This document shows positions 6,509 to 11,890 of a DNA stretch of 11,890 nt, in pieces. Made by a program: the position numbers and the translations under genes. This stretch comes from Candidatus Heimdallarchaeota archaeon (GTDB lineage Archaea; Asgardarchaeota; Heimdallarchaeia; JABLTI01): the NCBI GenBank assembly GCA_023128635.1, contig JAGMDP010000045.1, forward strand, positions 1 through 11,890, in the 5' to 3' direction. Below the pieces are notes generated by a model. The model ran no database searches, had not been told where the DNA came from, and saw only the letters and a list, made by a program, of their open reading frames with translations. How positions within the stretch are numbered: position 1 is the first letter of the stretch; every line of letters begins with the position of its first letter.

Positions 6509-6536
6509 ATTCTAGATAATAAAATCCTCGATAAAA

Positions 6537-6557
6537 TTTTTTCTCAAACGTCTTTTT
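6537..6557 (+). terminator. Oligo-T terminator candidate
   Basis: T6 at 6537-6542 and T5 at 6553-6557 follow the TPR gene stop by about 30 bases, without a strong hairpin. Oligo-T tracts are the usual intrinsic termination signal in archaea. The position, ahead of the pyrH promoter, fits the end of the preceding unit. Confidence 0.3.
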
Positions 6558-6593
6558 CAACATGCTCACAAAACTTATCTTTTACTAAAACAA

Positions 6594-6618
6594 TTTTAAA
6601 TTGGAAATTACTTTCCAA
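6594..6618 (+). promoter_or_regulatory. pyrH promoter with operator-like inverted repeat
   Basis: TTTTAAA at 6594-6600 is a TATA-like box 35 bases before the pyrH ATG, implying a very short leader. Directly after it lies a perfect inverted repeat, TTGGAAA (6601-6607), TTAC, TTTCCAA (6612-6618). It occupies the space between the TATA box and the expected transcript start near 6622-6627, a classic place for a repressor to block RNA polymerase. No strong ribosome-binding motif is present. Confidence 0.45.
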
Positions 6619-6634
6619 GGAAAAAAAGACAAAT

Positions 6635-7324
6635 ATGTTTGTAGTAAAAATTGGTGGATCAATATTATTTGATGAAGAGAACCAAATTAATGATAAACTG
6701 ATTTCAAAATATGCAAAAACCATTCGAAATGTAATAAATGATACTGAGAAAAAATGTGCGATAATAGTTGGTGGAGGGAACCTAGCAAGAAAATATATAA
6801 CTATAGCTAGAAAGTATGGAGCTTCCGAAGAGACTAGTGATATTATTGGAATAGAATCTGCTAAATTAAATGCTCGATTACTAATCTCTGCATTAGGCGA
6901 TAGTGCTTATCCTAATCCCCCAAATAACCTAGAGGAATTTCAGGAATTTTTCAATCAAACCAAGAAGATTATTGTTTGTGGAGGATTCAAACCAGGTCAG
7001 TCCACAAATGCTGTTGCAGCATCGATAGCTGAAACAACGAATGCTGAGAAACTGATTAATCTCACAGATGTTGAAGGTGTTTATTCAGATGATCCTGGAA
7101 AAAATCCGGAAGCGAAATTACTTGACAAAATTACAATTGCTGAGCTAGAAACAATGATGTCAAAACATCAAATCAAAGCTGGTTATTACCCTCTATTCGA
7201 TCCCACAGCTATTCAAATAGTCAAACGTTCTAAAATTCCATTACAATTCGCAAGTGGTCACAATCCAGAAAACTTGGCTAAAATTATTTCTGGAGCAAAG
7301 ATTGGAACAACTGTAATCTTCTGA
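6635..7324 (+). CDS. pyrH: UMP kinase (uridylate kinase), archaeal type
   Basis: This enzyme phosphorylates UMP to UDP with ATP, the step that feeds UTP and CTP synthesis. It belongs to the amino-acid-kinase fold and works as a cytosolic oligomer. The 229 residues match the short archaeal form. Visible motifs are the phosphate-binding KIGGS at residues 5-9, IIVGGGNLARKY at 43-54, the UMP-pocket segment CGGFKPGQSTNAVAAS at 115-130, the nucleotide-base loop NLTDVEGVYSDDPGKNPEAK at 142-161, and AGYYPLFDPTAIQIVKRSKI near 182-201. The sequence AYPNPPNNLEEFQ is typical of archaeal UMP kinases. The ATG at 6635 gives the standard N-terminus. The gene has its own promoter with an inverted repeat. It is followed after 71 bases by the nuclease-like gene, which may be partly transcribed from the same promoter. 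Confidence 0.94.
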   Translation: MFVVKIGGSILFDEENQINDKLISKYAKTIRNVINDTEKKCAIIVGGGNLARKYITIARKYGASEETSDIIGIESAKLNARLLISALGDSAYPNPPNNLEEFQEFFNQTKKIIVCGGFKPGQSTNAVAASIAETTNAEKLINLTDVEGVYSDDPGKNPEAKLLDKITIAELETMMSKHQIKAGYYPLFDPTAIQIVKRSKIPLQFASGHNPENLAKIISGAKIGTTVIF

Positions 7325-7329
7325 TTACA
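7312..7329 (+). repeat. Hairpin over the pyrH stop codon
   Basis: TGTAATC (7312-7318) and GATTACA (7323-7329) form a perfect 7-bp stem around the loop TTCT. The TGA stop codon (7322-7324) straddles loop and stem. No T-run follows, so it is not a typical terminator and could instead shape the mRNA end or slow ribosomes at the stop. Confidence 0.4.
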
Positions 7330-7335
7330 AATATC

Positions 7336-7386
7336 TCCTTCAATTACTACAGTATGCTCATTTTCCTTGGAGAAATAATTGAAGGA
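7336..7386 (+). promoter_or_regulatory. Inverted repeat that can hide the ribosome-binding site of the next gene
   Basis: TCCTTCAATTA (7336-7346) and TAATTGAAGGA (7376-7386) are perfect complements, 11 bp, enclosing 29 bases. The right arm contains GAAGGA, the core of the ribosome-binding site of the gene starting at 7396. Within the loop, TTTTC and GAGAA can form a smaller hairpin with CTTG as loop. In RNA the large stem would block translation initiation. As DNA it could also be an operator. Confidence 0.5.
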
Positions 7387-7395
7387 TGTTAAACT

Positions 7396-8931
7396 ATGAA
7401 TGTTGTACAACAAAATGAACTAGGTGAAAACCCCGATCAAGAAGAAAAAGAACAGAAAGCTAATGAAGAAGAAATTAATGAAGAAGATGAAGGACCAGGC
7501 AAATTTGATAAAGAAGAATATATCTACCAGAAACTTGTCAAGAAAAGAAATCATACATATTCGTGTATAGCAAATGTGTTGAAGAATTATAATCATAAAC
7601 ACGTTCTTAATGCTTTTATTCCTGAAAGAGAAAAACTTGCTATGAGATTGGCTACAATTCTCATGACGAAAGATGGTCTCTCTGCAAGTGATTTCAGCAA
7701 TTTATCCATATCATCAACCTCTAAAAGTCAAGAATCAAAAACAACAAATGAGATCATAAGTTTATCAGCTATTAATTTCTTAATTAATCAAGTCCATTCT
7801 CTATCTGCTGAAGACGCTGGTGAAATGGAATTTTCAGATGATGCTAAGAAACACCTTACAGAGCTTGCAATAGAATGGGCTCAACTTCGAGATCAAGCCT
7901 TTATGTTCTCTAATGGTATGATTAAACTTGAGTATGAATTACATGATGAATTTCATTTCATTGAAACCGAATTGTATCATGAAACTGAAAGAAAATTGAA
8001 GAGCATAGGAATAGATCAAAAAACTGGAACAAGTACGAAATTAAAGGAAAAGAGAGATCAACGTCGTAAAATGACCGACAGAACCATTACTGAACTAGTT
8101 GATATGGTGAAATCCTGGCATAGCGAAATAGCATTTCTGCGTAGGATCACTGAATTCTATGCCTCTATGAGACAACTAAATGAGGAGGAAATTAATGCCT
8201 TATCAATTCTTTTTGAAAACTTTGGACCTTTAATGGCATTAAAAGATCTGAAGAATCCTTTCAAAGAAATAAAAATAAAGCATATAGAAGAATTACAGGG
8301 AAAAAGAGAAAGTTTGGGTCCAACAGAAGAAATGAGATTATTACTATACGAAACAATCATGACTTTCCAACTTGGAAAAGAAGATGTTCCGTACTTCCTC
8401 TGCAGAATAATTACTAAGAAAGACGAAGAATATCTTCAAATTCCTATAATTTCTTTACTCCTGTTCTCAAGATTCTGCAATTCATACGGTGAAACAACAA
8501 GAAGCAAAAAGGCTCATGATCTAGAACTAATTGTTTCAGAGATATCTGAATTAGCTGGCTGGATAGTTGTAGATCAAAATATCGAAATTTTGAGTGAAGG
8601 CGATACTGTGACTGAGATTGATTTAATCATTCGCAGAAATAAAACAGATATAATAGTTGAAGTAAAAGATTTGGCTCTCTGGAGAGGATGGTACTTTGAC
8701 CGGGAAAGCCTCATCAAAAGATATGAGATTTTCGCAATTGCTGCAAAGAAGCTAAGAGAAAGAAGATTACTACTAAAAACCACAAATGCTAAACTTCTGA
8801 TAGTCACTGCGTTAAACGAACGATGGAAAAAAGTGGATGGAATACCAATAGTACCACTTAAATCATTAAATAAATACCTCAAGAAGCTTAAAAGACTAGA
8901 AAGTAAAAGATCAAAACCCAAGAGAAGATAA
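7396..8931 (+). CDS. Large protein with C-terminal PD-(D/E)XK nuclease-like domain
   Basis: I do not recognise this 511-residue protein as a whole. Residues 1-37 are a very acidic Glu-rich tail. Residues about 40-370 are mainly helical, with charged stretches that may form coiled coil (for example EYELHDEFHFIETELYHETE and the segment near 200-230). The last 140 residues carry a pattern typical of the PD-(D/E)XK nuclease fold: a leading helix with Glu382/Glu385 (ELIVSEISELAGWIVV), then TEIDLIIRR with Asp409, then IIVEVKD with Glu422-x-Lys424, and a following basic helix (SLIKRYEIFAIAAKKLRERR). Asp409, Glu422 and Lys424 would be the metal-binding and catalytic residues. Families sharing this fold cut DNA or RNA in restriction, repair and recombination. 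No methylase or helicase partner is nearby, so a role is not assigned. The ATG has a GAAGGATG ribosome-binding site 8-9 bases upstream that sits inside an inverted repeat. Confidence 0.72.
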   Translation: MNVVQQNELGENPDQEEKEQKANEEEINEEDEGPGKFDKEEYIYQKLVKKRNHTYSCIANVLKNYNHKHVLNAFIPEREKLAMRLATILMTKDGLSASDFSNLSISSTSKSQESKTTNEIISLSAINFLINQVHSLSAEDAGEMEFSDDAKKHLTELAIEWAQLRDQAFMFSNGMIKLEYELHDEFHFIETELYHETERKLKSIGIDQKTGTSTKLKEKRDQRRKMTDRTITELVDMVKSWHSEIAFLRRITEFYASMRQLNEEEINALSILFENFGPLMALKDLKNPFKEIKIKHIEELQGKRESLGPTEEMRLLLYETIMTFQLGKEDVPYFLCRIITKKDEEYLQIPIISLLLFSRFCNSYGETTRSKKAHDLELIVSEISELAGWIVVDQNIEILSEGDTVTEIDLIIRRNKTDIIVEVKDLALWRGWYFDRESLIKRYEIFAIAAKKLRERRLLLKTTNAKLLIVTALNERWKKVDGIPIVPLKSLNKYLKKLKRLESKRSKPKRR

Positions 8932-8940
8932 TCTCTTCTC
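8922..8940. terminator. Hairpin at the end of the nuclease-like gene
   Basis: GAGAAGA (8922-8928) and TCTTCTC (8934-8940) form a perfect 7-bp stem with loop TAATC, which holds the TAA stop codon (8929-8931). ATTCTTTTTCC follows on the plus strand. The genes on either side are convergent and the element lies 25 bases beyond the stop of the minus-strand gene, so it may serve both. Confidence 0.55.
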
Positions 8941-8965
8941 ATTCTTTTTCCAAAGCAGTTATCAG

Positions 8966-9715
8966 TTAATTAAGGGATTCTTTTTCTTCAGCTCTTATTT
9001 GTTTCAAAGTTTTTATTTCAATAATACTGTCTTCATCTTCGTCAGGTAAAGGTTGCAAATTATCAAATCGTCTTAGCATATCAAAATAGACTATTATTTG
9101 CAGAATAACCGCAATATAAGAAAACAAGTGCATAAAGATCAATGCAACACTTTCTGTGTAGTTAATATTTGCAAGATTTAAGATATTGCTGAGTGGATAA
9201 ACCAAGGCAAAAAAACCGAAGAGATAGGGGAGTGGACCTCTGCCATAACCAATGCCTGCCCTATTATGCAATTGATTTTGGAACACATCAAAAGTAATGA
9301 AAGTAATAATTATTAGTAATGTGGTAGACAAATCGAAAATCTGTATAAGATTATCCAAAAATTCTTGAGTAATTCCACTTGCTAGCTCAGTGATTCGGAA
9401 GAAAATGTATGCTATTTTTATCCCAACTTGAATAACCAATAGAGTTGCAGCTATGACCCCAAACTTAGTAAACCGCAGATAATAAAATCCCAATAATATC
9501 ATTCCTACAGCTAAAATCACAATGAATGTTAAGTATATGGAATTTGTAACTATTTTTTCTGTGGCTTCAAAAGTAGCTGGAGGGTTGCCACCAAAAGTAG
9601 TGTGAATAATTATGAATCTAACTAAAGTCCAAGCAGTATCAATTACCAATAAAGCAATGAGCATCCTTGTTCCAAGCTTTGAGAGATATTTAGCATATCG
9701 ATAACTTATTCCCAT
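8966..9715 (-). CDS. Six-helix integral membrane protein of unknown function
   Basis: With the start at 9715 this is a 249-residue membrane protein; no known transporter or enzyme motif was recognised. Six hydrophobic segments can be picked out, at about residues 18-38, 60-80, 83-105, 122-144, 161-183 and 189-211. A short basic N-terminus (YRYAKYLSKLGTR) and a charged C-terminal tail, acidic then basic (PLPDEDEDSIIEIK), probably both face the cytoplasm. The loop between segments four and five, QNQLHNRAGIGYGRGPLPY, is the most conserved-looking stretch. No signal peptide cleavage site is evident. The frame also opens at TTG 9730, but ATG 9715 is preferred because GGCGGAT lies about 8 bases before it. 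It is convergent with the nuclease-like gene and divergent from grpE, so it probably forms its own transcription unit. Confidence 0.75.
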   Translation of the reverse strand: MGISYRYAKYLSKLGTRMLIALLVIDTAWTLVRFIIIHTTFGGNPPATFEATEKIVTNSIYLTFIVILAVGMILLGFYYLRFTKFGVIAATLLVIQVGIKIAYIFFRITELASGITQEFLDNLIQIFDLSTTLLIIITFITFDVFQNQLHNRAGIGYGRGPLPYLFGFFALVYPLSNILNLANINYTESVALIFMHLFSYIAVILQIIVYFDMLRRFDNLQPLPDEDEDSIIEIKTLKQIRAEEKESLN

Positions 9716-10050
9716 GAAATTATCCGCCAAATCAATTTGATAATAAACAATGCTTCTTTACAAATTATTTCAGTAAAGTTCTTTGTATTAAAATAATTTG
9801 CTCATATTCTTGTTTCTGTTATTAGCACAGCTAAAGAGCAAAATAACTCAAAAAAATGTAATTACTCACGAAATTAGTAATTACTCACATAAATAGATAT
9901 ATTTAAAACGTTTGTTTTACCAAACACTATTTGCTGTAAAAGCAACCCGAAAGAGGAAAATAAATTATTAAGGATAAATTAAAATAACTAATCTTTCCGA
10001 ATTTTGCTCAAAGAACAAGTATTTCAGAAACATTGGAGATTGAATAATAA
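9716..10050. promoter_or_regulatory. Divergent intergenic region before grpE, with direct repeats
   Basis: This 335-base gap holds no convincing gene. GTAATTACTCAC occurs twice, at 9858-9869 and 9877-9888, with starts 19 bases apart; each copy includes the palindrome GTAATTAC. A TATA-like TTTAAAA lies at 9902-9908. Just after it, GTTTG (9910-9914) and CAAAC (9921-9925) form an inverted repeat. A small hairpin, TTGCT-GTAAA-AGCAA, follows at 9931-9945, near the expected transcript start. The leader to the grpE start would be about 120 bases, unless the AT-rich stretch near 9974-9985 is the real TATA box. GGAGAT at 10035-10040 is the grpE ribosome-binding site. For the minus gene no clear promoter stands out. 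Confidence 0.45.
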
Positions 10051-10704
10051 GTGACGGAATCAGAAGAAGAAACTATTGTATCAGAGGTCGAAGAGATCAT
10101 TCAAGCTTTGGAAAAAGATCCGAAAACAAAGAAATTAATCAAAGAATTAGACAAGAAACTAGATGGAATTAGTCTGAAAGATATTCTCGTTACGAATAAG
10201 AAAATGATTACAGAAACAGAACAAGCGAATAAAGAGAAGGAAGAATATTTGTCTTTGTTACAGAGATTCAAAGCAGATTTTGAGAATTATAAGAAGCGTG
10301 CACAGAAACAAGCAGATAACAATGTTCGATACTCCTCAGAAAAAATCCTTTCTAAAATTTTTAACCCAATTGAGAATATTGAAAGAGCAATTGAATTCGC
10401 AAAGGATAATGGTCAAGAATCCATTCCTTTAGAAGGTATAAAAATAATCCACGGGAAATTATCCCGAGTATTAGAGGAAGAAGGAGTGGCACTTATAAAT
10501 CCGCAAAAAGGCGAGAAATTCGATCCTTACTATCATGAAGCGGTTTGTGTTGATCCTTCAGGAAATTTTGAGCCAGGAATTATCGCCCAATTACTTGAGA
10601 AAGGGTACAAGATAAAAGAAAGAGTGATGCATGCAGCAAAAGTTATGGTTTCAGCTGAAAAAGAAGAAACCAAAGAAGAAGAAAAAGAGAAACAAAGTGA
10701 ATAA
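10051..10704 (+). CDS. grpE: GrpE, nucleotide exchange factor of DnaK
   Basis: GrpE releases ADP from DnaK so that it can bind ATP and drop its substrate; it works as a cytosolic dimer. The 217 residues show the family's layout. A charged N-terminal part (1-60) is followed by a long helix with LLQRFKADFENYKKRAQKQ at about 69-87, which forms the dimer stalk. Then comes FNPIENIERAIEFA, a short helical bundle, and a C-terminal beta domain with EKFDPYYHEAV (155-165) and LLEKGYKIKERVMHAAKVMV (181-200), the signature that contacts the DnaK ATPase lobe. The tail is Glu/Lys-rich. The start is GTG at 10051, supported by GGAGAT 10 bases upstream. dnaK follows after 26 bases, giving the grpE-dnaK order usual in archaea that have this system. 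The direct repeats upstream are candidates for heat-shock control. Confidence 0.95.
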   Translation: MTESEEETIVSEVEEIIQALEKDPKTKKLIKELDKKLDGISLKDILVTNKKMITETEQANKEKEEYLSLLQRFKADFENYKKRAQKQADNNVRYSSEKILSKIFNPIENIERAIEFAKDNGQESIPLEGIKIIHGKLSRVLEEEGVALINPQKGEKFDPYYHEAVCVDPSGNFEPGIIAQLLEKGYKIKERVMHAAKVMVSAEKEETKEEEKEKQSE

Positions 10705-10730
10705 TTAATTGTAAATAAAGGTGACAAAAT

Positions 10731-11890
10731 ATGGCAAAAGTTGTTGGTATCGATTTAGGAACCACAAATTCCGGAATTGCATATATGGAAGGTGGAACAC
10801 CAACCATCATTCCAAATGCCGAAGGCGGTAGAATTACTCCATCTGTTGTGACAATAACAGAAGATGGTGAGCAAATTGTTGGTGAAATAGCTAAAAGACA
10901 AGCGGTATCAAAACCGAAACGAACAATTCGCTCAATAAAACGAAAGATGGGATCTAAACATAGAGATAAAATTGATGGTAAAGAATACACTCCACAAGAA
11001 ATTTCTGCTATGATTCTAAGGAAGTTAAAGAAAGATGCAGAAGATTTCCTGGGAGAAGAAATAAAACAAGCTGTAATTACTTGTCCTGCTTATTTTACCG
11101 ATAGTCAAAGACAAGCAACAAAAGATGCAGGAAAAATTGCAGGTTTAGAGGTTTTAAGAATAATCAATGAACCAACTGCTGCTTGTTTAGCTTACGGGGT
11201 TGGAAAAGGAAAAGAAGAAATAATACTAGTTTTTGACCTTGGTGGAGGAACATTCGACGTTTCCATTCTTGAGACTTATATGGAAGAAGGAGACACAATG
11301 TTTGAAGTAAAAGCTACCAGTGGTAATAATTTATTAGGTGGAGACGATTTTGATGACAGAATCATAAAATGGGTCGTTGAGCAATTCAAGAAAAAAGAAG
11401 GAATTGACATAACCAAAAATGATTCAGCTATGCAACGAATTAAAGATGCATCTGAAAAAGCAAAAATGGAGTTATCATCAAAACAAAGAGCTTTTGTTGA
11501 CATTCCTTATGTTACAGTTGACAAAGAAGGACAACCAATCAACATAAACTATGAAATTACAAGATCGCAATTCCAAAGGATGACTGAAGATCTTATTGAG
11601 AAAACTTTAGGTCCAACAAGACAAGCTCTAAAAGATTCAAAGTATAAAGCTTCTCAAATTAACAAAGTTCTTCTTGTAGGAGGAGCAACAAGAATGCCTG
11701 CTGTGAGAGAAGAAATTGCAAAGATATTCGGGGAAAAGACGATCTATAAAGGAATAAATCCTGATGAATGTGTTGCGATTGGAGCAGCAATACAAGCTGG
11801 AGTAATAAAAGGTGATGTGAAAGATGTTCTTCTCCTAGATGTTACACCATTAACCTTAGGAATTGAAACACTCGGACAAGTTTTCACTCC
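10731..11890 (+). CDS. dnaK: DnaK (Hsp70) chaperone, partial
   Basis: The first 386 residues of DnaK are present; the gene continues beyond the window. DnaK binds exposed hydrophobic segments of unfolded proteins in cycles driven by ATP. The whole ATPase domain is seen: phosphate loop [12 protein letters not shown] (6-17), catalytic Lys70 in SIKRKMG, the hydrolysis region [12 protein letters not shown] with Glu147, the second phosphate loop [13 protein letters not shown] with Thr174, and the adenosine loop [13 protein letters not shown] (315-327). The interdomain linker [16 protein letters not shown] starts near 365. Compared with Escherichia coli DnaK, Glu147 and Thr174 fall about 24-25 positions early, because a segment after Lys70 is absent. 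This is the short form known from Gram-positive bacteria and archaea. AAAGGTGA at 10717-10724 is an excellent ribosome-binding site. It is cotranscribed with grpE; dnaJ would be expected next. Confidence 0.97.
   Translation, partial: MAKVVGIDLGTTNSGIAYMEGGTPTIIPNAEGGRITPSVVTITEDGEQIVGEIAKRQAVSKPKRTIRSIKRKMGSKHRDKIDGKEYTPQEISAMILRKLKKDAEDFLGEEIKQAVITCPAYFTDSQRQATKDAGKIAGLEVLRIINEPTAACLAYGVGKGKEEIILVFDLGGGTFDVSILETYMEEGDTMFEVKATSGNNLLGGDDFDDRIIKWVVEQFKKKEGIDITKNDSAMQRIKDASEKAKMELSSKQRAFVDIPYVTVDKEGQPININYEITRSQFQRMTEDLIEKTLGPTRQALKDSKYKASQINKVLLVGGATRMPAVREEIAKIFGEKTIYKGINPDECVAIGAAIQAGVIKGDVKDVLLLDVTPLTLGIETLGQVFT

Noticed and set aside
8574..8942. Minus-strand open frame of 122 residues
   Set aside because: Lies opposite the nuclease-like domain, whose motifs are on the plus strand; biased Ser/Leu/Phe composition typical of an antisense shadow.
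9858..9888. Two direct repeats as the start of a CRISPR-like array
   Set aside because: Only two 12-bp copies with a 7-base gap, directly before a promoter; far too short and close for repeats and spacers.
9910..9930. TTACCA after the grpE TATA box, the reverse of the TGGTAA element reported for the archaeal heat-shock repressor Phr
   Set aside because: Only six bases agree and the other elements of that operator were not found in the expected spacing.
10643..10990. Minus-strand open frame of 115 residues
   Set aside because: Opposite the grpE end and the dnaK start, both of which are secure.

Overview
The window looks like chromosomal DNA of an archaeon, most plausibly an AT-rich Asgard-type lineage, although the lineage call is inference. 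Archaeal evidence: an archaeal/eukaryotic-type uS12 directly followed by uS7, an archaeal-type UMP kinase of the amino-acid-kinase fold, TATA-like boxes about 25-35 bases before expected transcript starts, and Shine-Dalgarno motifs of the GGAG/GGTG type. GrpE and DnaK are a bacterial-style chaperone pair found in many mesophilic archaea. Several genes lack an ATG start (TTG, GTG, or none visible). No tRNA, rRNA, CRISPR array, insertion sequence or phage gene was seen.

Layout. 1-152 (minus): start of a helix-turn-helix protein cut by the window edge. 378-1547 (plus): class V PLP-dependent aminotransferase-like enzyme. 1661-2572 (plus): TPR protein with an unrecognised N-terminal half. 2605-3003 and 3211-3693 (minus): a small orphan protein and a Cys/His-rich zinc-binding protein. 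3798-5253 (plus): rpsL-rpsG, the latter with a Lys/Ala/Pro-rich N-terminal extension of about 140 residues. 5420-6508 (plus): small winged-helix regulator, then a second TPR protein. 6635-7324 (plus): pyrH. 7396-8931 (plus): large unrecognised protein with a C-terminal PD-(D/E)XK nuclease-like signature. 8966-9715 (minus): six-helix membrane protein. 10051-11890 (plus): grpE-dnaK chaperone operon, dnaK running off the window.

The genes are mostly short transcription units: ribosomal proteins, the DnaK chaperone system, pyrimidine nucleotide synthesis and several uncharacterised proteins. The str-type pair rpsL-rpsG stands without the usual nusA or translation-factor neighbours. 

Non-coding DNA is compact but structured. 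Perfect inverted repeats sit on or beside several TATA-like boxes (1614-1629, 3731-3749, 6601-6618). Hairpins overlap stop codons at four gene ends. An 11-bp inverted repeat can bury the ribosome-binding site of the nuclease-like gene. Two perfect 12-bp direct repeats lie before the grpE promoter. The best candidates for undescribed biology are the nuclease-like protein with its possible RNA switch, the zinc protein, and the extended uS7.
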